This document shows positions 17,557 to 28,100 of a stretch of DNA of 64,000 nucleotides, one piece after another. The position numbers were made by a program, and so were the translations under genes. The notes under the pieces were generated by a model, which was not told the DNA's origin, searched no databases, and worked only from the letters and a program-made list of their open reading frames with translations. How positions within the stretch are numbered: position 1 is the first letter of the stretch; each line of letters opens with the position of its first letter. This stretch comes from Bradyrhizobium sp. CCH5-F6 (GTDB taxonomy: Bacteria; Pseudomonadota; Alphaproteobacteria; Rhizobiales; Xanthobacteraceae): assembly GCF_001556045.1 (NCBI RefSeq), contig NZ_LSIC01000203.1, forward strand, positions 1 to 64,000. The letters are read 5' to 3'.

Positions 17557-17591
17557 TGGTTGCTACGAAAAAGAAAAAACAGGGAGGCCAC

Positions 17592-18680
17592 ATGCCGCGC
17601 ATCGCCAATATCGAATCCGCCCTCTACCGGATCCCCCTTCCCGTCACGCTGTCCGATTCCACCCATGGCGAGATCACCGCATTCGAGCTGATCACCTGCC
17701 GCATCCGTGATGCCGATGGCGCCGAAGGCGTCGGCTACACTTACACTGTCGGCCGTAACGGCGGGGCGACTGCCGATATCCTCAAACGCGAGATCCCGCC
17801 GCTGGTCGAAGAGCGCGAGGCCGACGACACCGAAGCGATCTGGCATCATGTCTGGTGGGCGCTGCACTATGGCGGGCGCGGCGGTCCGGCGGTGCTGGCG
17901 CTCTCCGCGCTCGACATCGCACTGTGGGATTTGAAGGCGCGGCGCGCCAAGCTGCCGCTGTACCAGTTGCTCGGCGGATTCGATGCGCGCGTGCCTTGCT
18001 ACGCCGGCGGCATCGACCTCGATCTCTCGGTCGATGCGTTGCTGAAGCAGACCGACGGCAATCTCGCCAAGGGATTTCGCGCCATCAAGATGAAGGTCGG
18101 CCGCCCCGACCTGAAATCCGACGTCGCGAAGGTCTCCGCGATGCGACAGCATCTCGGCGACGGCTTTCCGCTGATGGTGGACGCCAACATGAAATGGACG
18201 GTCGAGGAGGCCATCCGTGCCGCGCGCGCCTTCGTTCCCTATGACCTCACCTGGCTCGAGGAGCCGATCATCCCAGACGACGTCGCAGGACATGCGCGCA
18301 TCATGCAGGCCGGCGGCGTGCCGATCGCAGCGGGCGAGAATTTGCGTTCGCTGTGGGAGTTCAAGAACTACATCACCGCCGGCGCGGTGTCCTATCCCGA
18401 GCCGGACGTCACCAATTGCGGCGGCGTCAGCGCCTTCATGAAGATCGCCCGGCTGGCGGAAGCGTTCAACCTGCCGGTCACCAGCCACGGCGCGCACGAC
18501 ATCACCGTGCATCTGCTGGCGGCCTGCCCGAACCGGTCGTATCTGGAAGCGCACGGTTTCGGGCTCGATAAGTATATCGAGCATCCGCTGGTGCTGAAGG
18601 ATGGCTTGGCGCTGGCACCGGACCGGCCTGGGCATGGGATCGGTTTCGACTGGGCGGGGCTGGCGAAGCTGGTGGCTTAG
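17592..18680 (+). CDS. Enolase-superfamily enzyme (mandelate racemase/muconate-lactonizing type)
   Basis: A 362-residue cytosolic enzyme that would abstract the alpha-proton of a carboxylate. The N-terminal capping domain runs to about residue 120. The barrel shows K-x-K in AIKMKVGRPD, metal ligands in MVDANMKW (Asp), WLEEPI (Glu) and AAGENL (Glu), and a terminal HGAHDITVHLLAA His. That residue set fits the mandelate-racemase branch of sugar-acid dehydratases and racemases; the exact substrate is unclear. The ATG follows a strong AGGGAGG site. The IS110 right end lies only 27 bases upstream of the ATG, so the native promoter has been displaced by about 1.2 kb. Confidence 0.88.
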   Translation: MPRIANIESALYRIPLPVTLSDSTHGEITAFELITCRIRDADGAEGVGYTYTVGRNGGATADILKREIPPLVEEREADDTEAIWHHVWWALHYGGRGGPAVLALSALDIALWDLKARRAKLPLYQLLGGFDARVPCYAGGIDLDLSVDALLKQTDGNLAKGFRAIKMKVGRPDLKSDVAKVSAMRQHLGDGFPLMVDANMKWTVEEAIRAARAFVPYDLTWLEEPIIPDDVAGHARIMQAGGVPIAAGENLRSLWEFKNYITAGAVSYPEPDVTNCGGVSAFMKIARLAEAFNLPVTSHGAHDITVHLLAACPNRSYLEAHGFGLDKYIEHPLVLKDGLALAPDRPGHGIGFDWAGLAKLVA

Positions 18681-18709
18681 GGAGATGCGACAACAAGGGA
18701 AGCTGCGCG

Positions 18710-18811
18710 CCCTCTCCCGCTTGCGGGAGAGGGTTGGGGAGAGGGTGTCTCCGCAGTGAGACTTCCAATGACGATCCAGCCTCTCCCGGCCTCTCTCGCA
18801 AGCGAGAGAGG
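18710..18811. repeat. Paired intergenic palindromes
   Basis: Two hairpins about 55 bases apart: CCCTCTCCCGC/GCGGGAGAGGG (18710-18733, 2-base loop) and CCTCTCTCGC/GCGAGAGAGG (18790-18811, 2-base loop). They lie between two co-directional genes and resemble the repeat family at the left edge of the window. They could end transcription of the enolase-superfamily gene. Confidence 0.75.
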
Positions 18812-18913
18812 TGAAGTGGAGCACACGGCACGGTTGGTGCCCAGCGATCGCCGATCTCATTGCTGCACGCGAGCCATTCCAAGGCGCTTGATGCATGCGG
18901 CTGACAATCCGCT

Positions 18914-20098
18914 ATGGTGTCGGCACCCGACATTTTGCGAGACACTGCCTTGCCCCCCGAGCTGCACCAGAAACTGACTGCGTGGCGCCGGCACCTTCAT
19001 GCCCATCCGGAGCTGTCGCTTCAGGAAAGAGCCACCGCCGCCTTCGTGCAGGACAGGCTCACCGAGCTCGGCATTCCCTTCGTCGGGGACATCGGCGGGC
19101 ACGGAATCGTCGCGACCTTGACGCGCGGGCATGCACGAAGGCGCGTCGGCCTGCGCGCTGACATGGATGCGCTGCCGATCACCGAGGACACCGGCCTGCC
19201 CTATGCCTCGAAAACAGCCGGCGTGATGCATGCGTGCGGACATGACGGCCACACCGCCGCACTGCTGGGCGCCGCCGCGCTGCTCGTCGCCGACACCGAC
19301 TGGAGCGGCACGGTCGATTTCATCTTCCAGCCGGCCGAGGAAGGCTTTGGCGGCTCGCGTGCGATGGTCGCGGCCGGGCTGTTCGACCGCTTTCCGATGG
19401 AGCGGGTGTTCGGCTTCCACAACTGGCCGGGCCTGGCAGCCGGCACCATCGCGGTGCACGACGGCGTCGTCATGGCCTCAGGCGGGCGCATCACCATCAC
19501 CATCGAGGGCCATGCCGGACACGCCGGCATGCCCCATCTGACGCGCGACCCGGTGGTCGCGGCGGGGCACCTGATCGTGGCGCTCCAATCGATCGCATCG
19601 CGCAGCGTCGATCCGCTCGACACCGCCGTGCTCTCGCTGTGCACGATCGAAGGCGGCACTGCGCCGAACCAGATCGCCGGTCGCGTGACCATCCGCGGCA
19701 CGCTGCGCTACCACCGCGAGGCGGTCAAGGACACCATCCTCGACGGCATCGAGCGCACCTGCGCCGGGATTGCGACGAGCTTCGGCGTCAAGGTCACGCC
19801 CGAGATCGTCTGGGGTGTGGGCGTCGTGATCAACACGCCGGCCGAAGCCGAGCTCGCGCGCATCGCCGCGGAGAAGGTGCAGGCGCCCGTGCGGCGCGAT
19901 CTCGCGCCGAGCATGGCCGGCGAGGATTTTGCCCACTACCTGCAACAGCGGCCGGGCGCCTTCGTCTGGATCGGCAATGGCGCGTTGCGCGACGGCGCGG
20001 AGCTGCACGGGCCGCGCTACGATTTCAATGATGAGATCCTGCCGGTGGCCTCCGGCTGGATGGCCGAGGTCGCCAAGGCGGCGCTGGCGTCGAACTGA
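18914..20098 (+). CDS. M20-family N-acyl-amino-acid amidohydrolase
   Basis: A 394-residue zinc hydrolase of the aminoacylase/hippurate-hydrolase group, cutting N-acylated amino acids. It opens with LTAWRRHLHAHPELSLQE, the family signature. Metal ligands are seen in LRADMDALP, GVMHACGHDGHTAALLGAA, FQPAEEGFGG (catalytic Glu-Glu), HNWPG and, near the end, SMAGEDFAHYLQ. The dimerisation insert (GHAGHAGMPHLTRDP) is intact. The enzyme is cytosolic, with no signal peptide. The upstream palindromes separate it from the enolase-superfamily gene. Confidence 0.9.
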   Translation: MVSAPDILRDTALPPELHQKLTAWRRHLHAHPELSLQERATAAFVQDRLTELGIPFVGDIGGHGIVATLTRGHARRRVGLRADMDALPITEDTGLPYASKTAGVMHACGHDGHTAALLGAAALLVADTDWSGTVDFIFQPAEEGFGGSRAMVAAGLFDRFPMERVFGFHNWPGLAAGTIAVHDGVVMASGGRITITIEGHAGHAGMPHLTRDPVVAAGHLIVALQSIASRSVDPLDTAVLSLCTIEGGTAPNQIAGRVTIRGTLRYHREAVKDTILDGIERTCAGIATSFGVKVTPEIVWGVGVVINTPAEAELARIAAEKVQAPVRRDLAPSMAGEDFAHYLQQRPGAFVWIGNGALRDGAELHGPRYDFNDEILPVASGWMAEVAKAALASN

Positions 20099-20195
20099 CG
20101 CAAAGGCGCGCCGACAGCAACATATCGCCCGCATGAACGTTTCCTCCTGCAAAGCGCGGCAACTGCCGCCGCGCCGCTTGGATGGCTCGTGAAAC

Positions 20196-20918
20196 ATGGC
20201 GCGCGTTCTGATCGGAACCTCCGGCTGGCACTACGCCTCCTGGCGAGGCTCGTTCTTTCCCGAAGGCGTGACGCTGAAGGAGCAGCTGCGTTACTACGCC
20301 GGGCAGTTCGACACCACGGAGCTGAACGGGGTGTTCTACCGCACGCCGACGCCGGAGGCGGTGAAAGGCTGGCGCGAGCAGACCGGCCGCGATTTCGTGT
20401 TCGCCTGGAAGGCGTCCAAATTCATCACGCACTGGAAGCGCCTGTCGGACCGCTCCGTCAACAGCCTCGAACTGCTGGAGGATCGCATCTCGCGGCTCGG
20501 CGGCAAGGCCGGCCCGATCCTGTTCCAGCTGCCGCCGCAATTCGAGGCGAATGCGGACCGGCTTGCATCCTTCTTCAAGCTGCTGTCGCGCAAGCGGCGT
20601 TATAGTTTCGAGTTTCGTCATCCGAGCTGGTATCAGCCGCGCATCCTGCGGATGCTGGCCGAGGAGAACATTTCGCTGTGCCTGTCCGACCATCACGATG
20701 CGCCGGCGCCGTGGAAGCGCACGGCGGATTTCGTCTATGTGCGCGGACACGGTCCGGGCGGGCGCTATCACGGCCACTACACCAAGGCCACGCTGGGACA
20801 ATGGGCGAAGCGCATCAAGTCCTGGAAGCGGCAGGGCTCCGACGTCTACGTCTATTTCGACAACGACCAGAAGAGTGCGGCGCCGGCCGACGCGCTGGCG
20901 CTGAAGCAGCTGCTGTGA
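20196..20918 (+). CDS. DUF72 domain protein
   Basis: A 240-residue TIM-barrel-like protein of the widespread DUF72/YecE family. It starts VLIGTSGWHYASWRGSFFP and contains YAGQFDTTELNGVFYRTP, FVFAWKASKFITHWKRL, FEFRHPSW and VYVYFDNDQKSAAPADA, the usual series of motifs, over the full family length. Biochemical function is not established. It is convergent with the CaiB/BaiF gene: the two stops are two bases apart. Confidence 0.88.
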   Translation: MARVLIGTSGWHYASWRGSFFPEGVTLKEQLRYYAGQFDTTELNGVFYRTPTPEAVKGWREQTGRDFVFAWKASKFITHWKRLSDRSVNSLELLEDRISRLGGKAGPILFQLPPQFEANADRLASFFKLLSRKRRYSFEFRHPSWYQPRILRMLAEENISLCLSDHHDAPAPWKRTADFVYVRGHGPGGRYHGHYTKATLGQWAKRIKSWKRQGSDVYVYFDNDQKSAAPADALALKQLL

Positions 20919-20920
20919 CG

Positions 20921-22108
20921 CTAGACGATTCCATCTCGCCGAAGCGCCGCGATCGCCGCCTCGTCATAGCCGAGCTCGGCCAGAACGAGATCGGTGTGCT
21001 CGCCGAGCGTCGGCGGGCGGTTGGCGATTTCGCCCGGCGTTTCCGACAGCCGCACGGCGGCGCGCGCGACCGGCGCCTGCTTCGGCAGGCCCGGATAATC
21101 GACGTCCTGCATGAAGCCGGCGGCACGAATATGCGGATGGTCCAGCGCCTGTTGCGGCGAGAGGACGGGGCCGGTCGGGATCATCGCCTGGCCCAGCGCA
21201 TCGACGGCCTCCTGCGTGGTGCGCTCGGCGCACCAGCGCGCCATCCGCTCGCTGACGATGCGGCCATTGTTGCCGCGGCTGATGTCGTCGGCAAAGCGCG
21301 GGTCGTTCAGCCAAAGCTCCTCCTCGCCCATCAGCCTGGCCCAGCGCTTGAACAGCGGGTGGCCCGTGACCTGGCACAGCACCCAGCCGTCCCTGGTGCG
21401 GTAGATATCGGCGGGCGCTGATGTCTGGCCGAGATTGCCTGTCGGCACGCGGTTGACGTCGATGACGGCCTGCTCGATCAGCGTCGCATTGGTGAAGGAG
21501 AGCGCGGTTGCGAGCAGCGCGCCCTCGACGATCTGCCCGCGTCCGGATTTGCCGCGCTCGATCAGCGCGGCGAGCGTTCCGAACGCGCAGTGCAGCGCGG
21601 TGCCGAAATCGACCCAGTTCACCGCGGCCCGGTACGGCGGATCGCCCGCGCCGGTCATGTACACCGAGCCCGACATCACCTGCCCGACGCCGTCGAAGCC
21701 GACGCGATCGGACCAGGGCCCCGGTCCGCCGAACGCCGTGGCCGTGGTCAGGATGATGTCCGGCTTGATCGCCTTGAGCGAGTCATAGTCGAGCCTCATC
21801 GCCCGCAATGTCTGCGGCGGCAGATTGGCGACCACGACGTCAGCAGTCGCGACCAGGCGGCGCATCACCTCCTGCCCTTCCGCCTTCATCGGATCGAGCG
21901 TGATGCACTTCTTGTTGCGATTGACCTGGAGAAACAGCGCGCCCTCGCCGCCTTCGCCCACCGGCGCCACGAAACGATCCTCGCTGCCGTCGCGCTTCTC
22001 GACGCGGATGACCTCGGCCCCGAACTCCGCCAGCAGGGTCGCGCAATAGGGCCCGGCGATGTAGCGCCCGAAATCGAGCACGCGCACGCCCTCCAGAACT
22101 CCTCCCAT
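20921..22108 (-). CDS. CaiB/BaiF-family CoA transferase
   Basis: A 395-residue class III CoA transferase that moves CoA between carboxylic acids in the cytosol. Typical features are LEGVRVLDFGRYIAGPYCATLLAEFGAEVIRVE at the N-terminus, NRNKKCITLD, the catalytic-Asp candidate in AAVNWVDFGTALHCAFG, GRGQIVEGALL and the closing PTLGEHTDLVLAELGY. The interlocked-dimer fold is conserved over the full length. A second member lies at 38678. Substrates cannot be deduced, and no catabolic partner is adjacent. Confidence 0.9.
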   Translation of the reverse strand: MGGVLEGVRVLDFGRYIAGPYCATLLAEFGAEVIRVEKRDGSEDRFVAPVGEGGEGALFLQVNRNKKCITLDPMKAEGQEVMRRLVATADVVVANLPPQTLRAMRLDYDSLKAIKPDIILTTATAFGGPGPWSDRVGFDGVGQVMSGSVYMTGAGDPPYRAAVNWVDFGTALHCAFGTLAALIERGKSGRGQIVEGALLATALSFTNATLIEQAVIDVNRVPTGNLGQTSAPADIYRTRDGWVLCQVTGHPLFKRWARLMGEEELWLNDPRFADDISRGNNGRIVSERMARWCAERTTQEAVDALGQAMIPTGPVLSPQQALDHPHIRAAGFMQDVDYPGLPKQAPVARAAVRLSETPGEIANRPPTLGEHTDLVLAELGYDEAAIAALRRDGIV

Positions 22109-22395
22109 CGGCCCTTTCCTCCTGTTTTCTTCAGCTTACAGGGACTGGCCGCCACGGCAAGGCGACGCGGCGCATCATGCCATGCTCTCAAGGACGTGGG
22201 TCGGTGAACGGTTTCGTCCGACGGAAATTGTATGATTCGTCGTCCCCAGCCGGGCCGCGATCCCGCCGGCGACGGTCGAAGATGAGCGCAACGCGATGAC
22301 CGATCGCAATCATGCGCTCGGGCATGACGAGACGGCGAAGGATTCAGCCAGCCGTCGCCCTGCTGGAATCGCCTCCCCGCCGCGGACGTGACGGA

Positions 22396-22593
22396 TCAGG
22401 CCGATCGCCGAGACCCGCCTTCGCTCAACATCTTGCCGCTGGCGAGGCTGACGAAGTGCAACGAGGCGCAAGCGGGACATCGGACCGGGACGTGCGTTTC
22501 CGCGGCGTCGGACGTCGTGCCGGAAAGCCAGTGCTGCACGTTCATGCCGGTGCGGGGGCATTTGAAGATGATGTTGCGCTCCATGCCGCCCAT
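22396..22593 (-). CDS. Small Cys-pair (zinc-ribbon-like) protein
   Basis: A 65-residue protein with one Cys in FKCPRTGMNVQHW and a CPAC pair in VRCPACASLHFV, a compact three-Cys/His pattern suggesting metal binding. Similar small proteins are common in Bradyrhizobium, but I know of no assigned role. The start may be the second Met (MERNII, 22584). It stands alone between two larger genes, with about 200 non-coding bases on each side. Confidence 0.6.
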   Translation of the reverse strand: MGGMERNIIFKCPRTGMNVQHWLSGTTSDAAETHVPVRCPACASLHFVSLASGKMLSEGGSRRSA

Positions 22594-22796
22594 ATGCGCC
22601 CGGCCTTGCGGCCGTGAAATGCGGGCGAATACTTACGCAAATGTCCTGAACGTATTCGCGCGGGAATGCCAAGGACTTTCTACCGCCTCAGAGGCATGGA
22701 CACCTGATCGCCTCCTTTGAGCTGGATCAAGTCATGTCGGCGCCCCAGATTGTAGCGATATGGAGGCATCCGAGTGCGCCAATCAGGAGAACCGAT

Positions 22797-23075
22797 ATGG
22801 CTGCCGACATTCGCAGCGACGATCTCACTGCAGTCGTGCGCTACGCATTGGAGACCACCCGCGCGACGACTGTCTGCCCTTTCCACAACGACGTGATCGT
22901 CCGGATCGGAGACGACGCTGCGGAGAGCCACGCCTTCGAACGCGCCAAGCGAATGGTCAAAAAGGACGGCACGAACTGGGAGAAGGAAGCTCTGAGAGCG
23001 GAGCTGGGACGTCAGCTTGGAGCAGCCGCGGACGGCCGCTGTCCCAAATGCGATCCGACGTCTTCAGACGGTTAG
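22797..23075 (+). CDS. Small hypothetical protein with two Cys motifs
   Basis: A 92-residue soluble protein. The ATG at 22797 follows AGGAGA, so it is preferred over the frame-open ATG at 22734. It contains VCPFHNDVIVRIGDDAAE, a helical RAKRMVKK segment and a terminal CPKC, a possible metal-binding arrangement. Family unknown to me. The next gene on the same strand encodes a small secreted protein 130 bases on. Confidence 0.6.
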   Translation: MAADIRSDDLTAVVRYALETTRATTVCPFHNDVIVRIGDDAAESHAFERAKRMVKKDGTNWEKEALRAELGRQLGAAADGRCPKCDPTSSDG

Positions 23076-23206
23076 GAGCCGGAGACTTGAAGTCCTTCCG
23101 CCCCATCCTAAGTCCAATGCTGCCGGACTTGGCGTTCGGCACAATGAAACCCATGCAGAGGAATGAGAATCCCGCGCGTCGCGGGTGCGTCTTCGAGGAA
23201 AGTCAA

Positions 23207-23485
23207 ATGAGAAAGCTTGCTCTTGCAATCGCCGCGGCAGCAACGCTCCTCATCGGAACGGTTGCACCGGCTTCGGCCCATTGGCGGGGCCATCATCACT
23301 GGGGCGGTCCGGGCATCGGTCCGGCCGTCGCGCTCGGCCTGTTCACGGGAGCGCTGGCCGCCGCCACTGCACCTCCAGTCTACTATGCGCCGGTCTATGG
23401 TCCGCCGGCGTATTATTATGGCCCGCGATATTATCGGACCGTTCGCTATTACCCGGCGCCATACCCCTACTGGTACCCCTGGTAA
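23207..23485 (+). CDS. Small secreted Tyr/Pro-rich protein
   Basis: A 92-residue product with a clear signal peptide (MRKLALAIAAAATLLIGTVAPASA), then a His/Gly segment (HWRGHHHWGG), a hydrophobic Gly/Ala stretch (GPAVALGLFTGALAAATA) and a Tyr/Pro-rich tail (PPVYYAPVYGPPAYYYGPRYY). Such tails are common in small rhizobial envelope proteins of unknown role. The start follows GAGGAAAG. A strong hairpin terminator lies eight bases after the stop. Confidence 0.75.
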   Translation: MRKLALAIAAAATLLIGTVAPASAHWRGHHHWGGPGIGPAVALGLFTGALAAATAPPVYYAPVYGPPAYYYGPRYYRTVRYYPAPYPYWYPW

Positions 23486-23492
23486 GCTGAGC

Positions 23493-23521
23493 ATAAGGCC
23501 CGGCCTGCGACCGGGCCTTAT
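23493..23521 (+). terminator. Strong hairpin terminator
   Basis: ATAAGGCCCGG (23493-23503) and CCGGGCCTTAT (23511-23521) form an 11-base perfect stem with a 7-base loop. It separates the small secreted-protein gene from ftsH. Confidence 0.85.
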
Positions 23522-23588
23522 CGCCCGCCCATGACCCCGGCGCGCCGACGCGACCCGGCCGCGCAACACCATCGGATCTGGCTCCCGC

Positions 23589-25436
23589 ATGACCATGAAC
23601 AAGAATGTCCGCTTCAATCTCGGATATGCCGTCGCCGCAATCTTCGCGGTCTTCCTGATCCAGCATCTGATCTCCACGGCCAACCAGATCGCAGTGATCC
23701 CCTACAGTGAATACCAGCAATTGCTGCGTCAGGGGAAAGTCGACACCGTCGGCATCTCCGACCGCACCCTGCAGGGCACGCTGAAGGAGCCGCTGCCCGG
23801 CGGCCAGAAGCAATTCGTCACCACGCGTGTCGACCAGGACGTTGCGCAGGAGCTGGAGAAGTACAACGTCCGCTTCACCGGGCAGATCGAGAGCACGTTC
23901 CTCCGCGACCTGTTGTCGTGGGTCATGCCCGTGCTCCTGTTCTTCGGTCTCTGGTGGTACATCGGCCGCCGCATGGCGGAAGGCGGTGGCATCGGCGGCG
24001 GACTGATGGCCATCGGCAAGAGCAAGGCCAAGGTGTACGTCGAATCCAATACCGGGGTCACCTTTGCCGACGTCGCCGGCGTCGACGAAGCCAAGGACGA
24101 GCTGCGCGAGGTGGTCGATTTCCTCAAGAACCCGACCGATTACGGCCGGCTCGGCGGCCGCATGCCGAAAGGCGTGTTGCTGGTCGGCCCGCCCGGCACA
24201 GGCAAGACCTTGCTGGCCAAGGCGGTGGCCGGCGAAGCGAGAGTGCCGTTCTTCTCGATTTCGGGATCGGAGTTCGTTGAGATGTTCGTCGGCGTCGGCG
24301 CCGCGCGGGTGCGGGACCTGTTCCAGCAGGCCCACGAAAAGGCGCCGGCCATCATCTTCATCGACGAGCTCGATGCGCTTGGCCGCGCCCGCGGCTTCGG
24401 CCCCTTCGCCGGCGGGCACGACGAGAAGGAGCAGACGCTCAACCAGCTGCTCGTCGAACTCGACGGCTTCGACTCGCGATCGGGTGTCGTCATCCTCTCC
24501 GCCACCAACCGGCCTGAAATCCTCGATCCAGCCCTGCTCCGTGCCGGCCGCTTCGACCGTCAGGTCCTGGTGGACCGCCCCGACAAGAAGGGCCGCATCG
24601 ATATCCTCAGGGTTCACATGAAGAAAGTGCGCCTGGGAGACGACGTCGACGCAAACGCCGTTGCCGCGCTCACGCCGGGCTTCACGGGCGCGGATCTCGC
24701 CAATCTCGTCAACGAAGCGGCACTGCTGGCGACACGCCGTGGCGCCGACGCGGTGAGCATGAGCGACTTCAACAATGCGGTCGAGCGCATGGTCGCCGGC
24801 CTCGAAAAGCGCAACCGCCTGCTCAATCCCAAGGAACGCGAGATCGTCGCCTATCACGAGATGGGGCACGCCCTCGTCGCGCTGTCCCTGCCCGGGACCG
24901 ATCCCGTGCACAAGGTCTCGATCATTCCGCGGGGCGTCGGCGCGCTCGGCTACACCATTCAGCGGCCGATCGAAGATCGCTTCCTGATGACCAAGGAGGA
25001 GCTGGAGGACAAAATGGCGGTGCTGCTCGGCGGCCGCGCCGCGGAGCTGATCGTGTTCGGGCACTTGTCGACCGGTGCGGCCGACGACCTGCGCCGGGTG
25101 ACCGACATCGCCCGCAGCATGGTGACGCGTTACGGCATGTCGGAGAGACTGGGCAGCGTCGCCTATGAGCGCGATCCCGGCAGCTTCCTTGCCGGCCCCG
25201 ACCGCTCATTTCCGGGCCGCGAGCGCGACTATGCGGAAGACACCGCAGCCGCAGTCGATCGCGAGGTAAAATCCATCATCGACCAAGTGTTCCAGCGTAC
25301 CCAGGCCATCCTGACCACGCGGCGGCCGATCCTGGACCGCGCGGCAAAGAAGCTCCTGGAGAAGGAGACATTGGAGCAGAGCGATATCGATGCGCTGATC
25401 CGGGAAATGCCCAAGGAGGGGCTGCGGGCGATCTGA
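23589..25436 (+). CDS. ftsH: ATP-dependent zinc metalloprotease FtsH
   Basis: A 615-residue membrane-anchored AAA+ protease that removes misfolded membrane and regulatory proteins. Two N-terminal helices (residues 10-30 and 108-126) flank a periplasmic domain. The AAA module has Walker A GPPGTGKT (200-207), Walker [11 protein letters not shown] (255-264), the pore loop [10 protein letters not shown] and the second region of homology [20 protein letters not shown]. The zinc site is HEMGH (423-427; most FtsH have HEAGH), with a downstream Asp in [14 protein letters not shown]. It sits beside groESL, suggesting a secondary stress-related copy rather than the housekeeping one; that is inference. 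Confidence 0.92.
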   Translation: MTMNKNVRFNLGYAVAAIFAVFLIQHLISTANQIAVIPYSEYQQLLRQGKVDTVGISDRTLQGTLKEPLPGGQKQFVTTRVDQDVAQELEKYNVRFTGQIESTFLRDLLSWVMPVLLFFGLWWYIGRRMAEGGGIGGGLMAIGKSKAKVYVESNTGVTFADVAGVDEAKDELREVVDFLKNPTDYGRLGGRMPKGVLLVGPPGTGKTLLAKAVAGEARVPFFSISGSEFVEMFVGVGAARVRDLFQQAHEKAPAIIFIDELDALGRARGFGPFAGGHDEKEQTLNQLLVELDGFDSRSGVVILSATNRPEILDPALLRAGRFDRQVLVDRPDKKGRIDILRVHMKKVRLGDDVDANAVAALTPGFTGADLANLVNEAALLATRRGADAVSMSDFNNAVERMVAGLEKRNRLLNPKEREIVAYHEMGHALVALSLPGTDPVHKVSIIPRGVGALGYTIQRPIEDRFLMTKEELEDKMAVLLGGRAAELIVFGHLSTGAADDLRRVTDIARSMVTRYGMSERLGSVAYERDPGSFLAGPDRSFPGRERDYAEDTAAAVDREVKSIIDQVFQRTQAILTTRRPILDRAAKKLLEKETLEQSDIDALIREMPKEGLRAI

Positions 25437-25575
25437 GCTTCGCAAGTCAGCGCAACGACCTTGCGCAGGCCGTTTCCGTTCTGATCATCCTCCTTTCATC
25501 TCAACGTAGCAGCGGCTGCGGAGCCATGCTCCAACGCTGCGAGCTCAATCGAACACCGCGTTCACGAGCAAAGCC

Positions 25576-25597
25576 GGAGCGGCCCACCAGCCGCTCC
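25576..25597. terminator. Hairpin between convergent ftsH and small secreted gene
   Basis: GGAGCGG (25576-25582) pairs with CCGCTCC (25591-25597) across an 8-base loop in the short gap between convergent genes. It could act in both directions. Confidence 0.5.
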
Positions 25598-25599
25598 GC

Positions 25600-25647
25600 C
25601 TTCTCAGCTCATTGCCTTTTTAGCTCATGGCCTTTTCAGCTCATTGC
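25600..25647. repeat. Three tandem copies of a 16-base unit
   Basis: Units at 25600-25615, 25616-25631 and 25632-25647 follow CTT(C/T)T(C/T)AGCTCAT(T/G)GC. On the minus strand each unit contains GC(A/C)ATGAGCT, so the C-terminal codons and stop of the overlapping gene (Ala-Met-Ser-stop) are repeated downstream. Probably slipped-strand duplication. Confidence 0.8.
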
Positions 25648-25971
25648 AGGCTGTGGCTGGTCCCGATCCGGCGGCGTGACGTCGAGCCGGATGCCTGAGG
25701 GTCCGAGAACCGGCGACAGCAGCGTATCCACCTTGATACCCGGGCTGCCCCGTTCCCAGCTCGACCACGGCATCGTGTCGAGGTACGGGATCGGCGGCAA
25801 GGCGAGCCGTTCGAAGCCATCGGCCGCGCCGCGGCCGGTGCCAGGGCTCTCGGCGCCATAGGCCGCAAAGGGCACGAGAGTGAGGCCGGTGCCGACGGCC
25901 AAGGCGGCGAGGTGCCGCAACTTGTTGCGGGTGTTCTCCGCGCGAGCGGAGAAAGTACGATGCTTGATCAT
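25636..25971 (-). CDS. Small exported hypothetical protein
   Basis: A 111-residue protein with an N-terminal basic stretch and a hydrophobic segment (LAALAVGTGLTLVPFAAYG) ending in a likely signal-peptidase site (YGA-ES). The mature part is Pro/Gly-rich (LALPPIPYLDTMPWSSWERG, LGPSGIRLDVTPPDRD) without Cys or catalytic motif. Family unknown. It lies downstream of groEL on the same strand but is separated by a terminator hairpin. The tandem repeat covers its stop codon. Confidence 0.6.
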   Translation of the reverse strand: MIKHRTFSARAENTRNKLRHLAALAVGTGLTLVPFAAYGAESPGTGRGAADGFERLALPPIPYLDTMPWSSWERGSPGIKVDTLLSPVLGPSGIRLDVTPPDRDQPQPAMS

Positions 25972-26030
25972 CTCATCCTCCTATCGTTCGAAAACAGATC
26001 CGATTGACGATGACGGAGCTCATGGAAAAC

Positions 26031-26054
26031 GAGCCCGGCCGCAGGGCCGGGCTC
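26031..26054 (-). terminator. groESL terminator
   Basis: GAGCCCGGCC (26031-26040) and GGCCGGGCTC (26045-26054) form a 10-base perfect stem seven bases past the groEL stop. On the minus strand it is followed by GTTTT, a short U-tract. Confidence 0.85.
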
Positions 26055-26061
26055 GCTGGTC

Positions 26062-27714
<1,653 letters not shown>

Positions 27715-28029
27715 TTACGCCGCCTTCTTCAGCGCGCCGGCCTGCTCGACCACGCCGAGAAGATCGCTTTCCTTCATGATCAAGAGCTCCTCGCCGTCGA
27801 TCTTGACCTCGGTGCCCGACCACTTCCCGAACAGCACCCGGTCGCCGGCCTTGACGTCGAGCGGCACGAGCTGGCCTTGCTCGTTACGCGCGCCCGGCCC
27901 GGCGGCGATGATCTCGCCCTGCTGCGGCTTCTCCTTGGCGGTATCGGGAATGATGATGCCGCCGGCGGTCTTCTCCTCGGCATCGATGCGGCGCACGAGC
28001 ACACGGTCGTGCAACGGGCGGAAATGCAT
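27715..28029 (-). CDS. groES: Co-chaperonin GroES
   Basis: A 104-residue 10-kDa lid protein for GroEL. It shows [13 protein letters not shown] at the N-terminus, the mobile loop [21 protein letters not shown] and the [26 protein letters not shown] core. Homologues start at MHFRPLHD, so ATG 28029 is chosen over 28035. A strong AAGGAGG lies just upstream. No CIRCE inverted repeat is present, but a sigma-32-like promoter is seen 72-100 bases upstream. Confidence 0.96.
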   Translation of the reverse strand: MHFRPLHDRVLVRRIDAEEKTAGGIIIPDTAKEKPQQGEIIAAGPGARNEQGQLVPLDVKAGDRVLFGKWSGTEVKIDGEELLIMKESDLLGVVEQAGALKKAA

Positions 28030-28100
28030 GCACATCCTCCTTGAGTAGGTTCAGCGATGTCCAAAATCCGGGTCCGGAACCGGCCCCCGGGCGGCAAACG

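Larger units (their letters stand above)
16398..17564 (+). mobile_element. Complete IS110-family insertion sequence
   Basis: About 1.17 kb, made of a 205-base 5' non-coding end, one transposase gene and only eight bases after its stop. Long left end with short right end is the layout of the IS110 group, as in IS621. The boundaries come from the shared CT core: CT at 16396-16397 before the element and CT at 17563-17564 at its right end. Removing the element rejoins TACCCATC-CT-ACG, the usual continuation of the neighbouring REP-like palindrome. There are no terminal inverted repeats, as expected for the family. All conserved transposase residues are present, so it may be active. Confidence 0.85.

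Noticed and set aside
23343..25064. Minus-strand open frame over ftsH
   Set aside because: Antisense to FtsH, whose AAA and zinc motifs are intact.
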